From assembly GCF_014635905.1 (NCBI RefSeq), contig NZ_BMDS01000003.1, positions 1-64,000 on the forward strand: 64,000 bases of DNA, written 5' to 3'. The stretch is from Limosilactobacillus caviae (lineage in GTDB: Bacteria; Bacillota; Bacilli; Lactobacillales; Lactobacillaceae). Position 1 is the stretch's first letter, and each line of letters begins with the position of its first letter. The notes below the pieces were generated by a model. The model saw only the letters and a list, made by a program, of their open reading frames with translations, had not been told where the DNA came from and searched no databases. Below are positions 18,079 to 25,838 of the stretch, one piece after another. A program made the position numbers and the translations under genes.

Positions 18079-19917
18079 ATGTGGCGCTATTTGAAACGTG
18101 TTTTAATCGGGAAACCGTTAAAGACCCTTGATGAAGGGCAGACACACTTAACCAAATTTAAGGCATTAGCAATGCTTTCATCTGACGCGATATCGTCAGT
18201 TGCATATGGGCCGGAACAAATTACGACTGTTCTGGTAACATTATCTGCAGCGGCAATTTGGTATTCGATTCCAATTGCGGCAATTGTGCTGATCCTCCTG
18301 TTAGCAATCACGTTATCATATCAGCAAATCATTCATGCTTATCCTAGTGGTGGAGGCGCCTATGTGGTTGCTACTCGTAACTGGGGAAGTAACGGGGGAT
18401 TATTTGCTGGTGGTTCATTATTAGTTGATTATATGCTGACGGTTGCCGTTTCAACGACATCAGGAGTTGAAGCTATTACTTCAGCAATTCCAGCATTATA
18501 CAAATTTTCGATTCCCCTTGGAATTATCATTGTCTTATTAATTATGTTTATGAACTTACGGGGAATGAGTGAGAGTGCAAACTTTTTAACTATTCCTGTT
18601 TACTTCTTCGTTATCATGATGATTATTATGGTAATTTGGGGTGGATACAATATTGTGACCGGTCATATTCATTATCGGGCAATTGTTGATTACGGTACCC
18701 CTGTTTCTGGAATGTCATTTGTCTTACTGATTCGGGCTTTTTCAGCGGGTTCTTCATCGTTGACTGGGGTTGAAGCAGTAAGTAATGCCGTTCCAAACTT
18801 TAATAAGCCAAAAGAGAAAAATGCGTCGACAACGTTAGCAATTATGAGTGCTATCTTAGCCTTCTTCTTTATCGCAGTTATCTTCTTTAGCTTTTATCTT
18901 GGTGTAGTACCAAACTCACGGACGACAATTCTCTCACAGATGGCTGCCCAGATTTTTGGTGGACATGGCTTAGGCTTTTATCTTTTACAGCTTTCAACAG
19001 CGATGATTTTAGCTGTGGCTGCTAATACTGGGTTCTCTGCTTTCCCAATTCTTGCTTTTAATATGGCGAAGGATAAGTACATGCCACATGCATTTATGGA
19101 TCGGGGAGACCGGTTAGGCTACTCTAATGGAATTATTTCATTAGCCGTTGGGGCAATTATCCTAATCTTGATTTTCCATGGTCAAACTAATATGTTAATC
19201 CCATTATATGCTGTTGGGGTATTTGTTCCATTTACGTTGTCACAATCAGGAATGATTATCCATTGGTTCCGAGAACGGGAAGGATTCTGGCTAGGAAAAG
19301 CATTCATTAACTTAGTTGGAGCATTGATTTCCTTTGTTCTTGTTGTTTGCCTTTTTTGGCAGCACTTTGCAAATGTTTGGCCATACCTAATTATCATGCC
19401 GCTTCTTCTTTGGATGTTCCATGCTGTTCACCGTCACTATGTAAAGGTGGCTGCGCAGTTACGAGTGGCTGAAAAGACAAAAGTTCAATTGCACGATTAT
19501 GATGGTGCAACGGTCATTGTGCTAGTTGGTAACGTGACGCGGGTAACGCGTGGTGCAATTAACTATGCACGGTCAATCGGTGATTATGTCATTGCAATGC
19601 ACGTTTCCTTTGATGAGAATCCGGGGAAGGAACATAAGACGGCAAATGAATTTAAGGCAGAATATCCAGATGTCCGTTTCGTAGATATTCATTCTTCATA
19701 TCGGTCAATTGCTAAACCAACATTACGGTTTGTGGATGTAATTGCTAAACGAGCCGAGGCAAGAAATTATTCTACCACTGTCCTCGTGCCGCAGTTTATC
19801 CCTAAGCACCCATGGCAGTTAGCATTGCATAACCAGACGAGTGTTCGTCTGCGCGCATTATTAAATTCCCGGGAAAATATTATTGTTGCCAGTTATAACT
19901 ACCATCTTCAAGAATAG
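18079..19917 (+). CDS. KimA-like potassium/APC transporter
   Basis: A 612-residue protein with an APC-type membrane domain followed by a soluble C-terminal domain from about residue 470. The segment FKALAMLSSDAISSVAYGPEQI and the later AYPSGGGAYVVATRNWG are the family hallmarks of KimA (YdaO), the K+/H+ symporter of Bacillus whose activity and expression respond to c-di-AMP. The cytosolic domain contains VIVLVGNVTRVTRGAINYARSIGD, as in universal-stress-like folds. Only 88 bases separate it from the previous gene, too few for a ydaO/c-di-AMP riboswitch, so RNA control is not expected. AAAGGAG precedes the ATG. Confidence 0.85.
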   Translation: MWRYLKRVLIGKPLKTLDEGQTHLTKFKALAMLSSDAISSVAYGPEQITTVLVTLSAAAIWYSIPIAAIVLILLLAITLSYQQIIHAYPSGGGAYVVATRNWGSNGGLFAGGSLLVDYMLTVAVSTTSGVEAITSAIPALYKFSIPLGIIIVLLIMFMNLRGMSESANFLTIPVYFFVIMMIIMVIWGGYNIVTGHIHYRAIVDYGTPVSGMSFVLLIRAFSAGSSSLTGVEAVSNAVPNFNKPKEKNASTTLAIMSAILAFFFIAVIFFSFYLGVVPNSRTTILSQMAAQIFGGHGLGFYLLQLSTAMILAVAANTGFSAFPILAFNMAKDKYMPHAFMDRGDRLGYSNGIISLAVGAIILILIFHGQTNMLIPLYAVGVFVPFTLSQSGMIIHWFREREGFWLGKAFINLVGALISFVLVVCLFWQHFANVWPYLIIMPLLLWMFHAVHRHYVKVAAQLRVAEKTKVQLHDYDGATVIVLVGNVTRVTRGAINYARSIGDYVIAMHVSFDENPGKEHKTANEFKAEYPDVRFVDIHSSYRSIAKPTLRFVDVIAKRAEARNYSTTVLVPQFIPKHPWQLALHNQTSVRLRALLNSRENIIVASYNYHLQE

Positions 19918-19944
19918 TGATTTGAAAGAGAAAGTACTGATTTA

Positions 19945-20205
19945 ATGAATAAGAAACAGATTTTATGGGGATTTCTATTTGCAGCCGGCCTTTTCATGGC
20001 AGCAAGCTACTCTATTGATAATCGTGGCTTTCACTCTGGAATATATGGCATTATTGGCTGTATCTTTATCTTAGTTGCATATACAGGGATGAATTGGCAA
20101 AAACTGCAAGCGCATGACCAGCATACGAGGAAGATCTTATTGCTTTTAAGCAGTATTCTTGGAATTATCGTTATCCTTGATATTGCTGAGATAATATTGG
20201 CATAA
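19945..20205 (+). CDS. Small membrane protein of unknown function
   Basis: Eighty-six residues with three hydrophobic segments (near residues 7-20, 33-48 and 65-84) and a polar loop (NWQKLQAHDQHTRK) between the last two. It begins 27 bases after the KimA-like gene and shares its downstream terminator, so the two are probably co-transcribed. I do not recognise the family. A role linked to the transporter is possible only by position. Confidence 0.65.
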   Translation: MNKKQILWGFLFAAGLFMAASYSIDNRGFHSGIYGIIGCIFILVAYTGMNWQKLQAHDQHTRKILLLLSSILGIIVILDIAEIILA

Positions 20206-20224
20206 CTAAATAGAATAGAATCAA

Positions 20225-20305
20225 CGTGGGGGCATGGCACTGTCCTCCACGAGTACAATTAGGCCTCTAAAGTTCGGTATTATCGGACTTCAGAGGCCAT
20301 TTTTG
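20225..20305 (+). terminator. Double-hairpin terminator element, copy 1
   Basis: The first hairpin pairs CGTGGGGG (20225-20232) with CCTCCACG (20244-20251). The second pairs GGCCTCT (20262) with AGAGGCC (ending 20298), with an inner AAGTTC/GGACTT stem, and is followed by ATTTTTG. The 5' arm of the second hairpin is nearly identical to that at 48121. Confidence 0.8.
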
Positions 20306-20326
20306 TGGTTGGGACCTTACTTGGTA

Positions 20327-20372
20327 TTGACCAGGGATTAGAAGTGCTTTACAATTTATGTTAGTCGACTAA
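20327..20372 (+). promoter_or_regulatory. marR-MFS promoter with palindromic operator
   Basis: TTGACC (20327-20332), a 17-base spacer and TACAAT (20350-20355). These are followed at once by the perfect 12-base palindrome TTAGTCGACTAA (20361-20372) at the expected transcript start. MarR proteins usually repress their own operon from such a site. Confidence 0.75.
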
Positions 20373-20397
20373 CAAGGCTGATAAGGAGCGAAAGAGT

Positions 20398-20814
20398 ATG
20401 TTAATGGGACGCTTAATAAAGCAAGCTAACAATACGATAAATCAACGAATGAACGCATTTGCACAACAGTATAGATTAACGGGTACACAAATGTCAGTTA
20501 TTAATTTTTTAGACCATTTCCCGGGAAATACTTGTGCTCAGCGGGAAATTGAAAGGGAATTTGACATCAAAAGATCGACAACTACTGTTCTGCTACAACG
20601 GATGGAGAAAAAAGGCCTAGTTACAAGACAAACTTCACCGACAAACCAGCAATCCAAGTTAGTTTCGTTAACCAGTAGCGGGGAAAAGCTGATCCCAATT
20701 GTAAATGATTATATTGAGCAAAGTGAAATACGTTTAATTGATGGTCTTGATGGAGACAGTATTAAGAAAATTAAGCAATTTTTACGGGAGGTTAGTGAGC
20801 GGTTAAATGGATGA
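20398..20814 (+). CDS. MarR-family transcriptional regulator
   Basis: A 138-residue winged-helix protein. The recognition region is REIEREFDIKRSTTTVLLQRMEKKGLVTRQTSPTNQQSKLVSLTSSGEKL, the classic MarR wing and helix pattern, flanked by dimerisation helices. AAGGAG precedes the ATG. It overlaps the following efflux gene by 8 bases, so it most likely controls that gene and itself through the palindrome upstream. The inducing ligand is unknown. Confidence 0.88.
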   Translation: MLMGRLIKQANNTINQRMNAFAQQYRLTGTQMSVINFLDHFPGNTCAQREIEREFDIKRSTTTVLLQRMEKKGLVTRQTSPTNQQSKLVSLTSSGEKLIPIVNDYIEQSEIRLIDGLDGDSIKKIKQFLREVSERLNG

Positions 20815-22183
20815 CGAAAAAATACCAACAAAAGTAGTTGCTGCGATTATTGCTACGGGGTTAATGTCATTTTGCGGGGTAATTGTTGAAACCGCGATGA
20901 ATATTACATTTCCGATTTTGATGCGGGAGTTTGCGATTACAACCAATACAGTCCAGTGGATGACTTCAATATACTTGTTATTGGTGGCAATTATTGTACC
21001 GTTATCGGCAATCTTAAAAAGTTCAGTTAGAACAAAAACATTGTTTACGACTGCAAATCTTTTATTTATTACTGGGGTTGTTATTGATGCCTTTGCACCG
21101 ACCTTTAGTCTGTTGCTATTGGGACGGGCAATTCAGGGAATTGGAACCGGAATTGCACTACCACTGATGTTTAATATTATTATGGAGCAGGTACCACAAA
21201 AGAAAGTTGGCCTTATGATGGGAATCGGTAACCTTATTACTGGGATTGCCCCTGCTATCGGACCAACATTTGGCGGAATTGTTGCCAGTCAGCTTAATTG
21301 GCGGTGGGTCTTTTATTTGTTACTCCCATTATTGTTCCTCTCGCTTATTTTAGGAGAATGGGGGGTTGTGCAAAAGTCAGTTATTAACCGACAGCGGGTG
21401 GACTTGTTTAGTATGCTAATGATTATTTGTTTATTCACCGGTTTGGTAACAGGATTTAGCAATCTTGGTAGTCAGAACTTTATTAGCATTAAGGTTGGTG
21501 GTGCGCTTTTAATTGGTGCATTAGGAATGATTGGCTTGAGCTGGCGTTCCCTCACGATTAGTCAGCCGATCTTACAATTACGGTTATTTACAAATCACTT
21601 ATTTACTGGACATGTGATCGGCTTCTTCTTAACTCAGATAATTTCGCTTGGCTTTGCATTTTTATTGCCTAATTATATTCAATTAGTAAATGGAAATACA
21701 GCGATGGTTGCAGGACTGGTTGTTTTACCCGCTGGATTTGCTGGGGCAGTATTTGCACCATTAGGCGGGCAGATTTTAGATCGTTTCGGTGCTCGCCGGC
21801 CGATTATATTTGGAATCACCCTATGCTTAATATCATTGGTAATTTTTACCCTAATGGCTCGTCATTTGAGCAATATTGTTATTGCCTGTATATATATCCT
21901 TTATATGGCTGGCATGGGAATGTGTATGGGGAGTGTAATGACCAATGCATTAACGGTAATTGGAAAAGAAAATGTACCACAAGGAAACGCAATTTTAAAT
22001 ACGTTGCAACAGTTTGCTGGTGCAATTGGTACTTCCGTTGTCGCGATGATTGTTGCAAGCAGTCAGGCTAACTTGCATGTTAACCGTAATATTGCAACAG
22101 CGATAGGAACACAACATGCATTTATCCTATTAACCGTTTTCGCAATAATTGTTTGGGTAAGCTATTATCGATCAGTTAAATAA
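20807..22183 (+). CDS. MFS drug:H+ antiporter, DHA2 (EmrB/QacA-like)
   Basis: A 458-residue protein with about 14 hydrophobic segments. Motif C-like ETAMNITFPIL in the first helix, WMTSIYLL, GRAIQGIGTGIALPL, and the antiporter stretch GIGNLITGIAPAIGPTFGGIVAS match DHA2 exporters. LPAGFAGAVFAPLGGQILDRFGAR is the repeated inter-domain motif. Such pumps export cationic or amphiphilic compounds; the substrate is not predictable. It is translationally coupled to the marR gene. Confidence 0.88.
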   Translation: MDDEKIPTKVVAAIIATGLMSFCGVIVETAMNITFPILMREFAITTNTVQWMTSIYLLLVAIIVPLSAILKSSVRTKTLFTTANLLFITGVVIDAFAPTFSLLLLGRAIQGIGTGIALPLMFNIIMEQVPQKKVGLMMGIGNLITGIAPAIGPTFGGIVASQLNWRWVFYLLLPLLFLSLILGEWGVVQKSVINRQRVDLFSMLMIICLFTGLVTGFSNLGSQNFISIKVGGALLIGALGMIGLSWRSLTISQPILQLRLFTNHLFTGHVIGFFLTQIISLGFAFLLPNYIQLVNGNTAMVAGLVVLPAGFAGAVFAPLGGQILDRFGARRPIIFGITLCLISLVIFTLMARHLSNIVIACIYILYMAGMGMCMGSVMTNALTVIGKENVPQGNAILNTLQQFAGAIGTSVVAMIVASSQANLHVNRNIATAIGTQHAFILLTVFAIIVWVSYYRSVK

Positions 22184-22193
22184 TTAAAAATAA

Positions 22194-22245
22194 AAGGTTC
22201 ATTAGAACTCAAGAGTAAATTGCTTGAGCGTAATGACCTTCTATT
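22194..22245. terminator. Bidirectional terminator between MFS gene and yigZ
   Basis: An outer stem AAGGTTCATTA/TAATGACCTT (22194-22204 with 22231-22240) and an inner stem CTCAAG/CTTGAG. A-rich and T-rich flanks lie on the two sides. Confidence 0.75.
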
Positions 22246-22879
22246 TTGTATATGGAATTTCATTAAAGCGGTGCGGTCCTTCGGTAATTTGTAATTGGTC
22301 ATTAAAACGATCAGTCAGACTTTTCTTGACCATTGTTAGCTCGTCTTCGTTAACATAAATGCTGGTAACAACATTTACGCCATATTCTTCACCAGCTACT
22401 TCAAGTTGGTTTTCTTTTAAGTAGTATAAAAGGGGATCGTGCTGGGAATAAGATACTGTTATTTTGAGAGTTGCCTGTTTGACCCGTTGAATAAGGCCGG
22501 CTTGATGGATTGCTCCAGTAGTAGTGTTGCTATAAGCCCGAATTAGGCCGCCAGCACCGAGTTTAATCCCACCAAAATAGCGCGTAACGACTGCTACAAC
22601 GTCATGAATTTTGGCTAGCTTAAGGGATTCGAGCATTGGTACACCAGCAGTACCGCTTGGCTCACCATTATCACTTTCGCGTTGAATTTGGTCATTATCA
22701 CCGAGCATGTAGGCATAACAATTATGATTTGCCTTTTTATTTGCTGCTTGAACGCTAGCGATGATAGCTTGAGCGTCTTCTTCCGATGAGATACGAGCGA
22801 TAGTACATATAAACCTAGATTTTTTGATTACCTGTTCATATGAAGTGTTTTTAGCAATTGTAAGGTATGGTTCTGTCAT
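22241..22879 (-). CDS. yigZ: YigZ/YvyE family (IMPACT) protein
   Basis: A 212-residue protein with the UPF0029 N-terminal domain (KKSRFICTIARISSEEDAQAII, HNCYAYMLGD, RESDNGEPSGTAGVPMLESL, VTRYFGGIKLGAGGLIRAY) and a C-terminal ferredoxin-like domain. These proteins resemble the regulator IMPACT and are thought to act in translation or RNA biology; a firm biochemical role is lacking. It is divergent from comFA, as Bacillus yvyE is near the comF operon. Confidence 0.9.
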   Translation of the reverse strand: MTEPYLTIAKNTSYEQVIKKSRFICTIARISSEEDAQAIIASVQAANKKANHNCYAYMLGDNDQIQRESDNGEPSGTAGVPMLESLKLAKIHDVVAVVTRYFGGIKLGAGGLIRAYSNTTTGAIHQAGLIQRVKQATLKITVSYSQHDPLLYYLKENQLEVAGEEYGVNVVTSIYVNEDELTMVKKSLTDRFNDQLQITEGPHRFNEIPYTK

Positions 22880-22911
22880 TTTAAACTTCCTTCATGTTAT
22901 TTTGAATTTTT

Positions 22912-22919
22912 TACGTATA
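22912..22919 (+). promoter_or_regulatory. Candidate competence (cin-box-like) promoter element of comFA
   Basis: TTTTTTACGTATA ends 22 bases before the comFA start codon. The octamer TACGTATA differs from the streptococcal ComX-box TACGAATA at one position and has the usual upstream T run. No clear sigma-A -35/-10 pair is visible in the 62-base gap. Confidence 0.4.
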
Positions 22920-22941
22920 TATAACTATAGGGAGGGATTAG

Positions 22942-24273
22942 ATGGATTTAAGCGATTATTATGGCCGCCGTATTTTAGAACGTCGAGTAGGACAAGTGCC
23001 GGCTGGAGTACAGACGTTTCCTACTATTGAGATCGGGGCCAATACCATTAGATGTTACCGTTGCAATCATATAACACCTAAAATGAAGGCAGCGTTACCA
23101 GAGAATGAGTATTATTGTCCGCATTGTATTAACCTCGGCCGTGTTTCAACATTAACTAGATTTTATCATGTTCCAGAGCCAAATCAATTTAAGATAAACT
23201 ATCCGGTTTTAACATGGAGCGGGAAACTATCGGCCTTACAACAAAGGGTTTCCGAAAAAGTTTGTCGAGGAATGACCGCCCATTTGCACCAGCTACTATG
23301 GGCGGTAACGGGAGCAGGTAAAACAGAAATGATGTTTGCGGGGATTGCAGCTGCTATTGAACGAGGTGAGCGGATTGGGATTGCGTCACCACGGGTAGAT
23401 GTGTGCCTAGAATTATTTCCGCGGTTGAAAGCTGCTTTTGCTAATTGTGATATTGCCCTTTTGCATGGTCGTCAAGAATTGCCATATCATTATGCCCAGG
23501 TAACAGTTTGTACAACGCATCAATTGCTGAAGTTTTACCATGCGTTTGATAATTTAATTATTGATGAAGTTGATGCCTTTCCCTATGCGGCAAACGATGC
23601 ATTACTATATGCAACAAGGCAATCATTAAAAGAAAATGGTGGTTGTCTTTACCTGACTGCAACGCCGGGTGATGTTTTATTGCGGGAGATTAAACGGCAG
23701 CGGCTTACAGTCAGCTACCTGCCTCTACGATACCATGGATACTTGTTGCCCCGAATAATTGTCAGGTTAATGTTTGAATGGCGTAAGTACTTGAAAAAGG
23801 ATTGCCTTCCTCCTGCGGTTATTCGTCAATTGCAAAGGTCATTAGAAAGTCACCACCGCTTTTTGCTTTTTATTCCGCACGTCACCGATTTAAAAAGTGT
23901 TGAATTAGCAATTCGACATTCATTCGCGGAGCAACGGTTTGCAACTGTCCATGCTAATGATTCGGAAAGATTACTTAAAGTACAAAAAATGAGGGATGGT
24001 GAATATGATTTTTTGATTACAACTTCTATCCTTGAACGCGGCGTAACCTTCCCGGAAATTGATGTATATGTATTAGGGGCAGATGATCCGGTTTTTTCCT
24101 CATCTGCATTGGTCCAGATTGCTGGACGTGCCGGTCGAGCAAAAAGCCGCCCAGATGGAACCGTTATTTTTTGGGTTAATAGTAATAGTCACCGTGTCAA
24201 ACAGGCGGTCCGCCAAGTAAATTACTTAAATAAAAAGGGACAAAAGTTGAAAAATGAGCTGTCTTTTGTGTAG
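22942..24273 (+). CDS. comFA: DNA-uptake ATP-dependent helicase ComFA
   Basis: A 443-residue DEAD-like helicase with an N-terminal four-cysteine zinc motif (Cys38, Cys41, Cys59 and Cys62), Walker A GAGKTE (residues 124-129), DEVD (208-211), the SAT-like TATPGD motif, and motif VI QIAGRAGRAKSRPDG. ComFA drives single-stranded DNA import during transformation in naturally competent Firmicutes. GGAGGG precedes the ATG. It overlaps comFC by 20 bases. Nothing in the sequence is broken. Confidence 0.93.
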   Translation: MDLSDYYGRRILERRVGQVPAGVQTFPTIEIGANTIRCYRCNHITPKMKAALPENEYYCPHCINLGRVSTLTRFYHVPEPNQFKINYPVLTWSGKLSALQQRVSEKVCRGMTAHLHQLLWAVTGAGKTEMMFAGIAAAIERGERIGIASPRVDVCLELFPRLKAAFANCDIALLHGRQELPYHYAQVTVCTTHQLLKFYHAFDNLIIDEVDAFPYAANDALLYATRQSLKENGGCLYLTATPGDVLLREIKRQRLTVSYLPLRYHGYLLPRIIVRLMFEWRKYLKKDCLPPAVIRQLQRSLESHHRFLLFIPHVTDLKSVELAIRHSFAEQRFATVHANDSERLLKVQKMRDGEYDFLITTSILERGVTFPEIDVYVLGADDPVFSSSALVQIAGRAGRAKSRPDGTVIFWVNSNSHRVKQAVRQVNYLNKKGQKLKNELSFV

Positions 24274-24937
24274 TAGAGAAATACCGTATCAGATAACGCT
24301 GAAAGATATTTTTAGCTTTGACGAGATTCCCACACCTGTAATTTGTGATTCTTGTAAAAACACTTTTACTCATTGGGATAGTGATAATCAATGTAAGGGA
24401 TGCGGTAATGGGAAAGCAGAAGGCCGGCCGCAGTTGTGTAAAGAATGCCAGCGTTGGCAACAACTCTATGGCTGGCATTTATGTCATCGCGGACTTTATC
24501 ACTATAATGATGCGATGAAAAATTATATGCAGCGGTATAAATTTAATGGTGATTATCGTTTGCGGTTAGTATTTCAACGAGAATTTAGCAGGGTGGTTAA
24601 CCAAAGCAAAGCAGATATTATTGTGCCGATCCCAGTAGCGACTGCAACAATGCAAACACGGGGCTTTAATCAGGTAGTTGGTCTATTGCGAGAAGTTCAG
24701 TATCAGACCGTTTTACAAGTTATCGTAGAAGATAAGGACACCCAATCCAGCAAAAGCAGAAAAGAGCGTTTAAAAACAGCACAACCATTTGGCTTGATTT
24801 CACCAGAAAAAGTTGTTAATAAAAGAGTGTTGTTGGTTGATGATGTTTACACGACCGGACGGACTTTGTACCATGCGGCAAGCCTCCTTAAGCAAGCGGG
24901 CAGCCAATGGATTGGTAGCGTTTCATTAGCACGTTAA
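24254..24937 (+). CDS. comFC: ComFC phosphoribosyltransferase-like competence protein
   Basis: A 227-residue ComF protein. Two CxxC pairs and a CKGCG/CKEC pair at the N-terminus form a zinc site. The phosphoribosyltransferase motif VLLVDDVYTTGRTL (PRPP loop) is near the C-terminus, with the family segment KSRKERL before it. Its role in transformation is known genetically in Bacillus and Helicobacter, but the reaction is not established. The ATG lies inside comFA, giving translational coupling. Confidence 0.92.
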   Translation: MSCLLCSREIPYQITLKDIFSFDEIPTPVICDSCKNTFTHWDSDNQCKGCGNGKAEGRPQLCKECQRWQQLYGWHLCHRGLYHYNDAMKNYMQRYKFNGDYRLRLVFQREFSRVVNQSKADIIVPIPVATATMQTRGFNQVVGLLREVQYQTVLQVIVEDKDTQSSKSRKERLKTAQPFGLISPEKVVNKRVLLVDDVYTTGRTLYHAASLLKQAGSQWIGSVSLAR

Positions 24938-24964
24938 ATTCTTTTTAAGATATATTAATAAAGT

Positions 24965-24993
24965 TTGTTAATTAACAAGAACTAATCTATAAT
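24965..24993 (+). promoter_or_regulatory. hpf promoter
   Basis: TTGTTA (24965-24970), a 17-base spacer and TATAAT (24988-24993). They leave a leader of about 70 bases that contains a small CAAGC/GCTTG hairpin just before the ribosome site. Confidence 0.65.
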
Positions 24994-25068
24994 AAAGATA
25001 GGATATGAGAAGAGTGGTCCTTCTGATATCAGATCAAGCAGATGCTTGGCTGAAAGGAGAGAAGTACA

Positions 25069-25617
25069 ATGTTAAAGTTCAATATTCGTGGTGAAAATGT
25101 CGAAGTTACTGAGTCAATTCGTGATTATGTGGTAAAACGAATCAGTAAGCTTCAAAAGTTCTTTGAAGATAGCGTTGAAGCTACCGCCCACGTGAACTTA
25201 AAAGTTTATCCAAACCGGACGTACAAAGTGGAAGTTACTATTCCGCTTCCATACTTAACGTTACGGGCAGAAGAGACTTCTAATGATATGTACGGAAGCA
25301 TTGATTTAGTTACAGATAAGCTTGAACGGCAAATTCGGAAGTACAAGACAAAGGTTAACCGTAAGTCACGTGAAAAGGGCTTAAAGAACCTTGAATTTAT
25401 TCCATCTGATAATGACAGTGCAGAAAGTCATGATGATGAATTAAAGATTGTACGGACAAAGCAAGTTTCATTGAAGCCAATGGATCCTGAAGAAGCTGTA
25501 CTTCAAATGGATATGCTTGGACATGATTTCTTTATCTTCCAAGATGCTGAAACAAATGGCACAAGCATTGTTTACCGTCGTAACGATGGTCGCTATGGCT
25601 TAATTGAAGCGGAATAG
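25069..25617 (+). CDS. hpf: Long-form ribosome hibernation promoting factor
   Basis: At 182 residues this is the long HPF: an N-terminal S30AE domain (FNIRGENVEVTESIRDYVVKRISKLQKFF), a charged linker (around residues 105-125) and the C-terminal dimerisation domain (VRTKQVSLKPMDPEEAVLQMDMLGHDFFIFQDAET). Long HPF joins two 70S ribosomes into 100S dimers in stationary phase or starvation. GAAAGGAG precedes the ATG. Location before secA is conserved across Firmicutes. Confidence 0.95.
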   Translation: MLKFNIRGENVEVTESIRDYVVKRISKLQKFFEDSVEATAHVNLKVYPNRTYKVEVTIPLPYLTLRAEETSNDMYGSIDLVTDKLERQIRKYKTKVNRKSREKGLKNLEFIPSDNDSAESHDDELKIVRTKQVSLKPMDPEEAVLQMDMLGHDFFIFQDAETNGTSIVYRRNDGRYGLIEAE

Positions 25618-25639
25618 TCAATGCCAAATACTTACTAGG

Positions 25640-25671
25640 AGCGCGGATGAGAAATCATTGGCGCTTTTTAT
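25640..25671 (+). terminator. Terminator after hpf
   Basis: AGCGCGGATGA pairs with TCATTGGCGCT with two weak positions, followed by TTTTTAT. Confidence 0.6.
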
Positions 25672-25776
25672 ATCGCAGAAAAGGACCGCTATCTTAATCT
25701 TAAACATTTATGCCAATAATTTTTATTTATGTGTTGAACGTGGTAAAATATTATGGTTAGAATAAAAAATATAATT

Positions 25777-25816
25777 GGCTTGAGTAGTACTTTTTTATTA
25801 ATTTTGGACTTAAGCC
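25777..25816 (+). promoter_or_regulatory. Leader hairpin upstream of secA
   Basis: GGCTTGAGT (25777-25785) pairs with ACTTAAGCC (25808-25816), 8 Watson-Crick pairs and one G-U. The loop is AT-rich, with a T run inside rather than after the stem. It ends 22 bases before the secA start codon. Confidence 0.4.
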
Positions 25817-25838
25817 AGAAAGTAGGAAGGACGCTTTT

